A DNA stretch of 64,000 nt from G965222505 sp965222505. GTDB taxonomy: Bacteria > Bacteroidota > Rhodothermia > Rhodothermales > DATKEJ01. Position 1 is the first letter of the stretch; every line of letters begins with the position of its first letter. The notes under the pieces were generated by a model that did not search any database, had not been told where the DNA came from, and was given only the letters and a program-made list of their open reading frames with translations. Location of the stretch: assembly GCA_965222505.1 (NCBI GenBank), contig OZ244956.1, positions 620,001 to 684,000 on the forward strand, read 5' to 3'. The position numbers and the translations under genes were made by a program. Below, piece after piece: positions 52,061-61,237 of this stretch.

Positions 52061-52390
52061 GCCGTATACGAACTGGATCAGGATGTAGATGTGGATATCC
52101 GCTACGCCATCGGGCATAAGCCCAGAGTACAGCAACCACATGCTTCACCATTGCTACCGAACCCCACACGGACACAAATAACTTCACGGCAAACACAATC
52201 CCCGCACTGACCAATTTCCTGAATGGTGGAGTTAACTTCCTGGCGCAATGTGAAGCGGTTGAATCCTATGAAACTGTACAGACTGCCGGCACGTAACCAA
52301 TCCTTACGTGGGCACCAACCGGTTCCGCCTGAAGCAAATTGACTTCAACGGGGCGTATGATTATTCGTCTGTGGTGGAGACGAGGGAACG
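52061..52390 (+). pseudogene. Debris of a secreted T9SS-type protein
   Basis: Coding-like pieces appear in changing frames: AVYELDQDVDVDIRYAIGHKP (52061 on, shown in part), then CFTIATEPHTDTNNFTANT...NGGVNFLAQCEAVESYET (52141-52295), then VGTNRFRLKQIDFNGAYDYSS (52308-52370). The last piece matches the linker domain of the 41134-42354 protein (VGTHHFRLKQIDFDGTFEY). There is no start, at least two frameshifts, and the sorting signal is missing where the cyclase gene begins. The 125 bp before 52061 shows nothing. Confidence 0.75.
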
Positions 52391-53187
52391 ATGGCGACGA
52401 TGCGCAGGGGGCCGCCGCTGCCGTCCTTGATTTTCATGGGGAGGGCGATCACCGTTGCGCCGGTTGCGGGGAGTTGGTCCACATTGGCCACATTCTCGAA
52501 GGCCGGCATGTTGGTTTTGAAAAGGATCTGGTGCGTCTCAAACAAGACCGATTGGCCATAGTCGATGCTCGGCGTATCGAGGCCCACAGCCCTGATGTTC
52601 CGGTTCTCGACCAGCCAGGTAGCGGTTTCCGGGTGAATGCCGGGGAAATGGAGTTTGGCTACAGCCTCGGCCCCCCTTTCGGCGGTGCCCATGTATTGCT
52701 CACGGTCCGGCCAGTATTGACCGAAACCGGTGTTGAACAGTAGAATCACATCATCCAGCATCTCACCATGCATTTGCTCCCAGGCTTCAAGGTCCGAGAC
52801 CTGAATCTGGTAGTCCCGGTTTTCGGCACAGGCCGCCGAGACATCCACCACAACTACCGGCCCCATGAGCCGATCCAGGGGAATTTCATCGGCGGCGTGT
52901 TTGCCTTCTGAGAAATGAACCGGAGCATCAAGGTGCGTGCCCCCGTGCTCTGCCGTGAAGAAGGAATTGGCTTCATAGTAGAAGCCAGCCTCCGTCATAC
53001 CCCGTGCATCAATGTTGAGTTTGAACCCTTCGGCGGTGGGCCAAAAGACGGTTTCCTCATCGAAGGCATAGGTCAAATCTACCAATTTTCCATTCGGGAA
53101 CGGTTCGGCCTGTGGAGCCGGCTCGGGCGCCGAAGGTTGGCATCCCACCACCAGGCCGAGCATCAACAAATACAATACATTTCGCAT
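52345..53187 (-). CDS. Cyclase-family (kynurenine formamidase-like) lipoprotein
   Basis: 280 residues. Lipoprotein signal MRNVLYLLMLGLVVGC. The metal and catalytic signature HGGTHLDAPVHF is present, with the later segment HPETATWLVENRNIRAVGLDTPSIDYGQ and FENVANVDQLPATGATVIALPMKI. The family hydrolyses formyl or cyclic amides. The natural end is probably GGPLRIVAIVP; the following SSPPQTNNHTPR is read from the antisense of the debris at 52061-52390, so the stop looks replaced. Confidence 0.87.
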   Translation of the reverse strand: MRNVLYLLMLGLVVGCQPSAPEPAPQAEPFPNGKLVDLTYAFDEETVFWPTAEGFKLNIDARGMTEAGFYYEANSFFTAEHGGTHLDAPVHFSEGKHAADEIPLDRLMGPVVVVDVSAACAENRDYQIQVSDLEAWEQMHGEMLDDVILLFNTGFGQYWPDREQYMGTAERGAEAVAKLHFPGIHPETATWLVENRNIRAVGLDTPSIDYGQSVLFETHQILFKTNMPAFENVANVDQLPATGATVIALPMKIKDGSGGPLRIVAIVPSSPPQTNNHTPR

Positions 53188-53267
53188 AATAAACACCCGT
53201 TGTTTCAAACCACCGTTGGGCCCGGCATCGGCCGGACCGTGCACCCCCAATATACATTCACAACATA

Positions 53268-53290
53268 TGGACATGGCGTGCCATGACCCA
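53268..53290. repeat. GGCATGCC palindrome family, degenerate copy 3
   Basis: TGGACATGGCGTGCCATGACCCA is an imperfect palindrome related to 1110-1137 and 44280-44301 (half GGACATGGC, ending CCCAAC). It lies between the gluconokinase and cyclase genes. Confidence 0.55.
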
Positions 53291-53301
53291 ACAAGGGCGC
53301 A

Positions 53302-53928
53302 TCATTCCGTGGTAGGCCGGAAATGCTCCACGATTTGATCGACCTGCGTTTCCGGGGGGTGATTGATGGAAAGGGTGAAGGTATTGGCCGGAGGTTCGAG
53401 AGCTTCGAATTGTGAGGGCAACAAATCGTTGTTCCAATAGGCATGGCTACGCCCGGCGAGACGGTTTTGTATTTGTTCGACCGTGCCGTGGAGATAGATG
53501 AAGTGAACACCCTCCAGATCACGTGTGAGACGCTGCCGGTAGGTATCCTTTAATGCAGAGCAAGCCAACACGGCCCTGCCATCCGGTGCGCCCCGCAATA
53601 TGCCGTTCAACACATCCAGCCACGGCTGCCGGTCTGCATCACCAAGCGGAACCCCCTGATTCATTTTAACCTTGCTTTCGGGCAAATGGTAATCGTCCCC
53701 CTCAATAAACGGCCACCTCAACCGTTCGGCCAAAAGCCGCCCTACCGTCGATTTCCCTGCACCGGACACACCCATGAGGATGAAGATCCGTGCGACAGCT
53801 TGCCCTCGACGTGATCCAGGGTGTGACAGCTTGCCCTCGACGTGACCCGGGGTGCGACAGCTTGCCCTCGACGTGATCCAGGGTGCGACGGCTCTTGAAT
53901 TCGGATGGGAAATCTTATTTTTTTGCAT
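53302..53928 (-). CDS. gntK: Gluconokinase with repeat-expanded N-terminus
   Basis: Phosphorylates gluconate to 6-phosphogluconate. The kinase core starts at RIFILMGVSGAGKSTVG (P-loop 54-61), then EGDDYHLPESKVKMNQG, LGDADRQPWLDVLN, CSALKDTYRQRL and SQFEALEPP, as in E. coli GntK. Residues about 14-45 are encoded by three 31-bp tandem units, each read in a different frame and all open. Without them the protein would start MQKNKISHPNSRAVARIFIL. ATG 53928 is chosen because a start at Met52 would remove the first beta strand. Confidence 0.88.
   Translation of the reverse strand: MQKNKISHPNSRAVAPWITSRASCRTPGHVEGKLSHPGSRRGQAVARIFILMGVSGAGKSTVGRLLAERLRWPFIEGDDYHLPESKVKMNQGVPLGDADRQPWLDVLNGILRGAPDGRAVLACSALKDTYRQRLTRDLEGVHFIYLHGTVEQIQNRLAGRSHAYWNNDLLPSQFEALEPPANTFTLSINHPPETQVDQIVEHFRPTTE
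53791..53893. repeat. 31-bp tandem repeat, 3.3 copies, inside gntK
   Basis: Units start at 53791, 53822 and 53853. The first and third are identical and the second differs at three positions; a 10-bp partial unit follows to 53893. Unit start: TGCGACAGCTTGCCCTCGAC. Three units (93 bp) keep the gntK frame; two or four would break it. Confidence 0.95.
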
Positions 53929-54068
53929 GTGAGAGAAAACGCTTTTTATAAATACAGGCGGCAGGTCATTGAGATCGTGCCAATAATATAGGCCCTGGCT
54001 TGCTTTTTGTCCCGGCGGTGGGTAGCATTCCTTGTTCTATCTACCCATCCTCTATTTCCCATTGTAAC

Positions 54069-56333
54069 ATGCGTAGCCTCCGTTTCCTCCTTCCGGCCTT
54101 GCTGCCGTTGCTTTTTGTTTGTGATACCCAGGCCCAACACACCAAACCCGGCGAACTGAGCCTGGCCCGGCTCTACAGCTCACCCGATTTTTTTGGCGAG
54201 CGCTTTGGCCCCGTCCGCTGGCTTGAAGACGGCTCCGGGTACACCACCCTGGAAGCCTCAACTGACGTAGAGGGAGGCCGCGACATCATCCGGTACAACC
54301 CCGCCGCCGATACGCGAGACGTGATGGTGGCTGCCACCCAACTCATCCCTGAAGGGGCCGAGGCACCGATTCCCGTTCAAAATTACGCCTGGTCCGCTGA
54401 TGGTTCCAAAGCCCTCATCTACACCAACTCCAAACGGGTGTGGCGGCAAAATACACGGGGCGATTATTGGGTACTCGACCGGGAAAGCGGCAAGCTGCAT
54501 CAACTCGGAGGTGAAGCCCCGGCCTCTACGTTAATGTTCGCCAAGTTCTCGCCCGACGGCACCCGCGTGGGCTACGTCCGGCAAAACAACGTCTACGTCG
54601 AATCCCTCGCCGATGGTACCATCACCCAACTGACGCACGATGGCTCAGAGACCATTATTAACGGGACCTTCGACTGGGTCTACGAAGAAGAATTTAGCCT
54701 CCGCGACGGCTTCCGGTGGAGCGCCGACGGACAAAAGATCGCCTACTGGCAACTCGATGCCGAAGGCGTGGGCGAATTCCTCATGATCAACAACACCGAT
54801 TCCCTCTACTCCTTTACCATCCCCCTCCAATATCCCAAAACCGGCACCACCAACTCCAGTTGCCGCATTGGGGTGGTCCACCTGGATACCAGGAATACGA
54901 TTTGGGTGCAGGACAACGACGATCCCCGTAACCACTACCTCGCCCGTATGGAATGGGCCGGCGGTACGGATGAACTCATCATCCAACACCTGAACCGGCT
55001 GCAAAACACCAACGAAGTTCGCCTCACAGATGCCATGACCGGCCAGACCCGCACCGTCATGACTGACCGCGACGAGGCCTGGCTGGATGTCGTTGACGAT
55101 GTGATCTGGATGGACGACGACCAAACATTTACCTGGGTCAGCGAGCAAGACGGCTGGCGGCATGTGTACCTCGTGGACCGCAAAACCGGCACCATGAAGA
55201 ACATCACGGACGGTGCCTATGACGTGATGAGTATTCAGCGTATCGATGTAGACGGCGGCTGGATCTATTTCATCGGCTCGTTCGACAATCCGACCCAGCG
55301 TTACCTGTACCGCGTCCCCATCCGCGGTGGCGATGCTGAACGCCTTACCCCACAGAATCAACCCGGCTGGCATTTCTATCAAGTCTCGGAGGATGCCAAA
55401 TGGGCCATTCACAACTATTCCTCCTTCAACACCCCCACGACCATCAGCCTGGTCTCTTTGCCGGATCACAAAGTTGTCAAAACGTTTGTCGATAACGACC
55501 GGCTGAAAGCCACGGTGGCCGAGCTAACCCTCGGCGAAACCGAGTTCTTCCAGGTCGAGGCCGAGGACGGTTCAAAAATGGATGGATGGATGATCAAGCC
55601 CTCCCACTTTGACCCAGGCAAGAAGTACCCCGTATTGTTCTACGTCTACGGCGAACCCGCCGGACAGACGGTGGTGGATCGCTGGGGCGGCACCACCAAA
55701 TTGTGGCACCATTTGATTGCCGAGGAAGGGTATCTGGTGATGAGCATCGATAACCACGGCACCCCGGCCCCGCGTGGGCGCGACTGGCGAAAGTCCATCT
55801 ACGGCGAAATCGGCACACTGGCTTCCAAAGATCAAGCCGCAGCCTTAAAGCAAATTAGCATGTGGCCGTATGTAGATGCCTCACGTGTAGGCATTTGGGG
55901 CTGGAGCGGCGGCGGCTCAATGACGCTGAACATGATGTTCCGCTACCCGGACCTGTACCACACGGGCATGTCGGTAGCCCCCGTCCCAAACCAGCGCTAC
56001 TATGACACCATCTACCAGGAACGGTACATGGGCCTCCCCCAGGACAATGCCGAGGGTTATAAAAACGGCTCCCCCGCCACTTACGCCGAAAACCTGAAGG
56101 GCAACCTGCTCCTGGTCCACGGCACCGGAGACGACAATGTGCACTACCAGGGCACCGAGGAATTGATCAACAAACTGATCCGGTTGAACAAGCCCTTCTC
56201 GATGATGGCCTACCCCAACCGGTCCCACGGCATCTATGAAGGCCGGGGCACCAGCCGCCACCTGCGAGAACTCCTCACCAATTATTTGCTGAAGAACCTC
56301 CCTGCCGGTGGCCGGAACGAAACGGAACTATAG
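54069..56333 (+). CDS. Dipeptidyl-peptidase IV-like serine peptidase (S9B)
   Basis: 754 residues, exported. Signal peptide MRSLRFLLPALLPLLFV with cleavage near AQA/Q. The N-terminal beta-propeller contains the Glu motif DWVYEEEF typical of DPP IV. The C-terminal alpha/beta hydrolase has GWSGGG (Ser613), GTGDDNVH (Asp688) and NRSHGIYE (His720). It would cut X-Pro dipeptides from peptide N-termini in the periplasm. It opens a run of four plus-strand peptide/amide hydrolase genes. Confidence 0.95.
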   Translation: MRSLRFLLPALLPLLFVCDTQAQHTKPGELSLARLYSSPDFFGERFGPVRWLEDGSGYTTLEASTDVEGGRDIIRYNPAADTRDVMVAATQLIPEGAEAPIPVQNYAWSADGSKALIYTNSKRVWRQNTRGDYWVLDRESGKLHQLGGEAPASTLMFAKFSPDGTRVGYVRQNNVYVESLADGTITQLTHDGSETIINGTFDWVYEEEFSLRDGFRWSADGQKIAYWQLDAEGVGEFLMINNTDSLYSFTIPLQYPKTGTTNSSCRIGVVHLDTRNTIWVQDNDDPRNHYLARMEWAGGTDELIIQHLNRLQNTNEVRLTDAMTGQTRTVMTDRDEAWLDVVDDVIWMDDDQTFTWVSEQDGWRHVYLVDRKTGTMKNITDGAYDVMSIQRIDVDGGWIYFIGSFDNPTQRYLYRVPIRGGDAERLTPQNQPGWHFYQVSEDAKWAIHNYSSFNTPTTISLVSLPDHKVVKTFVDNDRLKATVAELTLGETEFFQVEAEDGSKMDGWMIKPSHFDPGKKYPVLFYVYGEPAGQTVVDRWGGTTKLWHHLIAEEGYLVMSIDNHGTPAPRGRDWRKSIYGEIGTLASKDQAAALKQISMWPYVDASRVGIWGWSGGGSMTLNMMFRYPDLYHTGMSVAPVPNQRYYDTIYQERYMGLPQDNAEGYKNGSPATYAENLKGNLLLVHGTGDDNVHYQGTEELINKLIRLNKPFSMMAYPNRSHGIYEGRGTSRHLRELLTNYLLKNLPAGGRNETEL

Positions 56334-56340
56334 TCTCTCC

Positions 56341-57945
56341 ATGAAACCCATTTTTTCTCTCCTCCTTTCGCTTCTCTTTGCCCCCCTCCTCTTTGCCCAG
56401 GCCGACCTGGACGAAGTGCCCCCCAGCGACGGCGAAGGCCCGTACACCCGCCTCGTGATCCGCGGGGCCACCATGATTGAAGGCTCCGGTGCCCCACCCG
56501 TTGGGCCGGTCGACATTGTGATCGAAAACGACCGGATTGCACAGATCCGAACCGTCGGCTACCCCGGCTTGCCCATCAATGAGGAACGCCGCCCTGCACC
56601 CGGTGACCGGGAGATTGATGCCACCGGCATGTACGTCCTGCCCGGATTCATCGACATGCACGGCCATCCTCATACCAAAGAAGGCGGCCAGGGTGTGCCC
56701 CTGGATTACGTCCTCAAACTCTGGCTGTCCCACGGCATCACCACGACCCGCGTGGTGGGCGCACGGGGCGTGGATTGGATCATCGACCTGCAAAAACGAT
56801 CTGACGAAAACCGGCTCTCCAGCCCCAGAATCGTGGCTTATCCGGTCTTTGGGCAAGGCTTTGGGCGGCCCGTCACAACCCCGGAGGAAGCCCGTGAATG
56901 GGTGCAATGGGTCAAGGCCCAGGGGGCCGACGGCATCAAGTTTTTCGGGGCACCACCTGAAATCATGGAAGCCGCTCTGGATGAAGCCAACAAGCAAGGA
57001 TTGGGATCAACAGAGCACCATGCGCAACTCAATGTAACCCGCATGAATGTGCTCACCACCGCCCGCCTCGGCCTGACCTCCATGGAGCACTGGTACGGCC
57101 TCCCCGAAGCCCTCTTCGAGGACAAGGTGATTCAGCACTACCCGCCCGACTATAACTACCAGAACGAAGCCGACCGGTTTGGAGAAGCCGGACGCCTCTG
57201 GAAACAAGCCGCCAAACCGTTTACCCCCCACTGGAATGCGGTGATGGACTCCCTGCTGGCCCTCGACTTCACGATTGATCCTACGTTTGTAGCGTATCTC
57301 GCCAGCCGGGACCTGATGCGGCAAAGTCGGAATGAGTGGCATTCGGTGTATACCATGCCCAGCCTCTGGAATTTCTACCGGCCCAGCCGGGCTGCCCACG
57401 GCTCCTACTGGTTCTACTGGACCACCGCCGACGAAATTGCCTGGAAAGAGAATTTTCGACTGTGGATGACGTTCATCAACGAGTACAAAAACCGAGGGGG
57501 CCGGGTGACCCTGGGTAGCGACTCCGGCTACATCTATAACCTCTACGGCTTCGGGTACATTCAGGAAATGGAGTTGATGCAGGAAGCAGGCTTTCATCCG
57601 CTGGAAGTCATCCGCTCCGCAACGATTCTGGGTGCAGAGACGATTGGCAAAGACCAGGAGATCGGCACGATTCAGGTAGGCAAGAAGGCCGACCTGGTGA
57701 TTGTACCAAAAAACCCGCTCAAGAACCTGAAGGTTTTGTATGGCACCGGCACCTGGCAACTCAATGATGAAACAGGCGAGGTTGAAAAAGTAGGCCGTGT
57801 ACGATGGACCATCAAGGACGGCATTGTCTTCGATGTCCATGACCTCCTGGCCGACATACGGGCTCAGGTCGATGCCGCCAAAGCCGAAGCAGGCTTGCCA
57901 CTTAGCCCCATGCCCATGTTTATAGAAACAGTTCGAGAGCCGTAA
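56341..57945 (+). CDS. Amidohydrolase-family protein, exported
   Basis: 534 residues with signal peptide MKPIFSLLLSLLFAPLLFA. The metal-dependent amidohydrolase barrel has FIDMHGHPH (first His pair), a His in STEHHAQ, another in SMEHWYG, and the catalytic Asp in TLGSDSGY; the small beta domain closes it with GTIQVGKKADLVIVPKNPL. Many relatives in this position are exported imidazolonepropionase-like or peptidase-like enzymes. It begins 7 bp after the S9 peptidase stop, so one operon is likely. Confidence 0.88.
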   Translation: MKPIFSLLLSLLFAPLLFAQADLDEVPPSDGEGPYTRLVIRGATMIEGSGAPPVGPVDIVIENDRIAQIRTVGYPGLPINEERRPAPGDREIDATGMYVLPGFIDMHGHPHTKEGGQGVPLDYVLKLWLSHGITTTRVVGARGVDWIIDLQKRSDENRLSSPRIVAYPVFGQGFGRPVTTPEEAREWVQWVKAQGADGIKFFGAPPEIMEAALDEANKQGLGSTEHHAQLNVTRMNVLTTARLGLTSMEHWYGLPEALFEDKVIQHYPPDYNYQNEADRFGEAGRLWKQAAKPFTPHWNAVMDSLLALDFTIDPTFVAYLASRDLMRQSRNEWHSVYTMPSLWNFYRPSRAAHGSYWFYWTTADEIAWKENFRLWMTFINEYKNRGGRVTLGSDSGYIYNLYGFGYIQEMELMQEAGFHPLEVIRSATILGAETIGKDQEIGTIQVGKKADLVIVPKNPLKNLKVLYGTGTWQLNDETGEVEKVGRVRWTIKDGIVFDVHDLLADIRAQVDAAKAEAGLPLSPMPMFIETVREP

Positions 57946-57997
57946 TGCGCCGGGGCGTCTTTCATATTACCCCATCATTTCACTCACCCTCCCCCAC

Positions 57998-59206
57998 ATG
58001 CCACAAGGTATAGGCACCTCAACCCCCGAAGCAGAATTGGCCCGCATGACCTTGATGGTCGACGGCATCTCCCCGATCACGGACGATGAACGCAAAGCCC
58101 GCATTGCCAAAGCCCAGCGACTGTTACAGGAACAGCATATCCAGGCCCTTTACCTGGATGCGTCAACCAGCCTCTATTACTACACCGGCCTCGACCTCCA
58201 CCAGAGCGAACGCCTGCATGGCACACTCATCCCAGCACAAGGCGACCTCATCTACCTCTGCCCAACCTTTGAGGAAAACAAGACCCGGTCCATGCTCCGC
58301 ATCGGAGATCAAATCCGAACCTGGGAAGAACACGAAGACCCTACCGTACTCATCATAGATACCCTGGCCGAACAAGGCATTACGGGCGGGACCGTGGCCC
58401 TGGATGAGGTCACCCCGTTTTTCACCTTTGATGGGCTGCGTCGCGCGGGCGAAACCTTCTCCTTTGTCAACGGCAAGTGCATCACGGCCCCGTGCAGGAT
58501 GCTCAAATCTCCTCAGGAGATCGCCTTGATGCAACGGGCCATGGACCTCACCCTCGAAGTGCAGAAGGCGACGGCCCGCATGCTGCAACCGGGCATGACC
58601 ACCACCGAGGTCGCCGACTTTGTGACGGAAGCCCATCTCCGCCTCGGCGCACCGGGTCCGCCTACGTTTTGCATCGTCCTTTTCGGAGAGCCGACGGCTT
58701 ACCCACACGGCGTCCCTTATCCCCAGACCCTAAAAGAGGGTGATATGGTCCTGGTCGATACCGGCTTCACCCTCGATCATTACCACTCTGACCTCACCCG
58801 GACCTACGTCTATGGCACCCCAACCGATAGACAGCGTTTCGTTTGGAACGTGGAGAAAGCTGCCCAGGCCGCCGCGTTTGAAGCCGCCCAACTGGGTACG
58901 CCCTGTGAAGCCGTTGATGCTGCCGCACGGGCCGTCATCGAAGCCGCAGGCTTTGGACCCGGATATGCGGTGCCAGGATTGCCCCATCGCACCGGCCACG
59001 GCATCGGCCTGGACATTCACGAATGGACTTACCTGACCAAAGGCAACACCACACCGCTGGCCCCCGGCATGTGTTTCTCAAACGAACCCATGATCTGTAT
59101 CTATGGCGAGTTCGGCGTTCGCCTTGAAGACCATTTTTATATGACCGATGAAGAGGCACGGTGGTTCACGCAACCCAGCCCGTCCATCGACAATCCTTTT
59201 GGTTAG
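57998..59206 (+). CDS. Xaa-Pro dipeptidase/aminopeptidase (M24)
   Basis: 402 residues, no signal peptide, so probably cytoplasmic. N-terminal creatinase-like domain, then the pita-bread catalytic domain with metal ligands in DTGFTLDHYHSDLTRT (two Asp), HRTGHGIGLDIHE (His) and NEPMICIYGEFGVRLED (two Glu). It would finish the breakdown of proline dipeptides made by the S9 enzyme. 52 bp separate it from the previous gene. Confidence 0.93.
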   Translation: MPQGIGTSTPEAELARMTLMVDGISPITDDERKARIAKAQRLLQEQHIQALYLDASTSLYYYTGLDLHQSERLHGTLIPAQGDLIYLCPTFEENKTRSMLRIGDQIRTWEEHEDPTVLIIDTLAEQGITGGTVALDEVTPFFTFDGLRRAGETFSFVNGKCITAPCRMLKSPQEIALMQRAMDLTLEVQKATARMLQPGMTTTEVADFVTEAHLRLGAPGPPTFCIVLFGEPTAYPHGVPYPQTLKEGDMVLVDTGFTLDHYHSDLTRTYVYGTPTDRQRFVWNVEKAAQAAAFEAAQLGTPCEAVDAAARAVIEAAGFGPGYAVPGLPHRTGHGIGLDIHEWTYLTKGNTTPLAPGMCFSNEPMICIYGEFGVRLEDHFYMTDEEARWFTQPSPSIDNPFG

Positions 59207-59212
59207 TGCGAA

Positions 59213-59250
59213 GTGCGACTCCCCCCTTGAACCTGAGTCGCACGCCGCAC
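59213..59250. repeat. GTGCGACTC hairpin family, copy C
   Basis: GTGCGACTC (59213-59221) and GAGTCGCAC (59235-59243) form a 9-bp stem with GAACCT in the loop, followed by GCCGCAC. It begins 6 bp after the M24 peptidase stop and precedes the M1 gene. Confidence 0.8.
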
Positions 59251-59273
59251 CCCGCACAAAACACACCCGCAGT

Positions 59274-60908
59274 ATGAAATCCTACTTACTCGCCTTCCTG
59301 CTCTTCCCGGCCCTTGCGGCCCACGCCGATACCTACCCCAAAAACCCGGCCATTGACATACAGCACTATGCGTTTGCCATCGGGTTGAGTGATTCGTCTG
59401 ATGTAATCCATATCTCGGCGACCATCACGGCCCTGTTCAAGGAAGCCGGGCAACACACCCTCCGCCTGGACCTGACCAACACCGCCGATAGCCTGGATGG
59501 CAAAGGCATGACCGTCACCGCTGTCACCCAAAACGGGCAGGCCCTGACCTTTACCCATGAAAATAATGTTCTCCTTATCACCCTAGCGGCACCGTCCCAT
59601 CAAGGGCAAATGATGGATGTGGTGGTCTCCTATCACGGTGAACCGATTACTGGCCTCAAAATTGCCCCCAACAAGCACGGCGACCGGACGTTTTTCAGCG
59701 ACAACTGGCCGAACCGGGCACGCAACTGGCTGTCCGTCGTCGATCATCCCTATGACAAAGCCACCTCAGAATTTATCGTAACGGCTCCAGACAATTATCA
59801 GGTGGTTTCAAACGGACTGCTCCTCGAAGAATCCAACCTCCCCGACGGCTTCAAACGCACCCATTGGAAACACGCGGTGCCCATCTCCGTGTGGCTTTAC
59901 GCCCTCGCCGTAGCCGAATTTGCGGTCCAGTATGTGGACACCTTCGAAGGAAAAAGCATCCAGACCTGGGTCTATCCCCAGGATCGGGATGCCGGTTTTT
60001 ATGACTTTGCGGTGCCCACCAAACATGCCATGGCGTTTTATTCGGACTACGTTGGCCCCTTTGCGTATGAGAAGCTGGCCAACATCCAGTCGAATAGTGT
60101 AGGCGGCGGCATGGAAGCCGCCACGGCCATTTTCTACGGCGATCGCTCCGTAACAGGGGACCGTTCCACCCGGTGGCGAAACGTCATTATCCACGAGGTG
60201 GCCCACCAATGGTTCGGCAATGCCGTGACGGAATATGACTGGAATGATGTGTGGCTGAGTGAAGGGTTTGCGACTTATTTCACGCTACTCTTCATCGAAC
60301 ATGCCTATGGGCGCGAGGCCTTTGTGGATGGCCTGCATTCGGCCAAAGACCGCGTGTACCGCTATTATCAGGATCATCCGGATTACCGCATTGTGCATGA
60401 CAACCTGGATGACATGCGCCGGGTCACCTCCAGCCAGACCTATCAGCGCGGCGCATGGGTCCTGCATATGCTGCGCAACAAAGTGGGCGATGAAGCCTTC
60501 CAGCAGGGTATTCAGGCATATTACCATACCCATTTTAACAGCAATGCCACAACGAATGATTTTTTATTTGCGATGGAACAAGCCTCGGGGCAAGAACTGG
60601 ATGCATTCTTCCAGCAATGGCTCTACCAGGGCGGCCATCCCCATCTGGAAGGATCGTGGACCTACAACGCAGATCAACAAACCGTTGAAGTGACCCTCAA
60701 TCAAGTGCAAACGGATGGGTACCATTTCAGGCTCCCGGTTGAAATCGGGATTTACCAAGATGAGAAGGCCGTGCCGCACATCGAAAAAGTCGACCTCGGC
60801 ACTGACGAAGTAAAAGCCTCCTTCCCTTCCCCAACCCGCCCGGATCGTGTTGCCCTTGACCCCCGAACTGTCCTGTTGGCCGAATGGACTTTTAATGAGC
60901 GTCCGTGA
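59274..60908 (+). CDS. M1-family metallopeptidase
   Basis: 544 residues, signal peptide MKSYLLAFLLFPALAAHA. The substrate motif GGGMEAATAIFY, the zinc site HEVAHQWFG and the third ligand 18 residues on in WLSEGFATYF are present. After the catalytic domain there is a short helical part and a beta domain. It removes N-terminal residues from peptides in the periplasm. It lacks the large C-terminal helical domain of aminopeptidase N, like other short M1 enzymes of Bacteroidota. Confidence 0.94.
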   Translation: MKSYLLAFLLFPALAAHADTYPKNPAIDIQHYAFAIGLSDSSDVIHISATITALFKEAGQHTLRLDLTNTADSLDGKGMTVTAVTQNGQALTFTHENNVLLITLAAPSHQGQMMDVVVSYHGEPITGLKIAPNKHGDRTFFSDNWPNRARNWLSVVDHPYDKATSEFIVTAPDNYQVVSNGLLLEESNLPDGFKRTHWKHAVPISVWLYALAVAEFAVQYVDTFEGKSIQTWVYPQDRDAGFYDFAVPTKHAMAFYSDYVGPFAYEKLANIQSNSVGGGMEAATAIFYGDRSVTGDRSTRWRNVIIHEVAHQWFGNAVTEYDWNDVWLSEGFATYFTLLFIEHAYGREAFVDGLHSAKDRVYRYYQDHPDYRIVHDNLDDMRRVTSSQTYQRGAWVLHMLRNKVGDEAFQQGIQAYYHTHFNSNATTNDFLFAMEQASGQELDAFFQQWLYQGGHPHLEGSWTYNADQQTVEVTLNQVQTDGYHFRLPVEIGIYQDEKAVPHIEKVDLGTDEVKASFPSPTRPDRVALDPRTVLLAEWTFNERP

Positions 60909-61237
60909 CGAACATTGTGGGACTAAACACCTATCTATACTGATTTTACCCTCAAATATCCAGATTTTGCATGCGTATTGGATTGGGAAAAGCCGAGTTG
61001 ACCTCCGGCCAGCACCGGGTGTATTCAAAGCACCTGGGTTCTGGATCGGCGTCTTAGCGTTTCTTTTGATCGTGATGACGGCTTTGTTCACCATCGCTAG
61101 AACCGCATATGAAGAAGCGCAAGACCACAACGCATGCTGTACCGCTCAACCCGCAATAGCGATATGGGTTAGCAGTTTCCTTCCCTTTTGCTGCGTATAT
61201 CAATACAGAAGCGCTTTATCTCGACCTATTCTTGCTC
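60909..61237. other. Intergenic stretch without a recognisable gene
   Basis: 329 bp between the M1 peptidase and kinase genes. A plus-strand open frame over it has one hydrophobic run (WIGVLAFLLIVMTALFTIA) but starts inside the peptidase gene and runs into the kinase gene, so I do not call it. No promoter or hairpin stands out. An ECF sigma gene, often found beside such kinases, is absent. Confidence 0.5.

Noticed and set aside
53791..53893. CRISPR array from the 31-bp repeats
   Set aside because: Units are directly abutting with no spacers and there are no cas genes; the same holds for 39776-39885.
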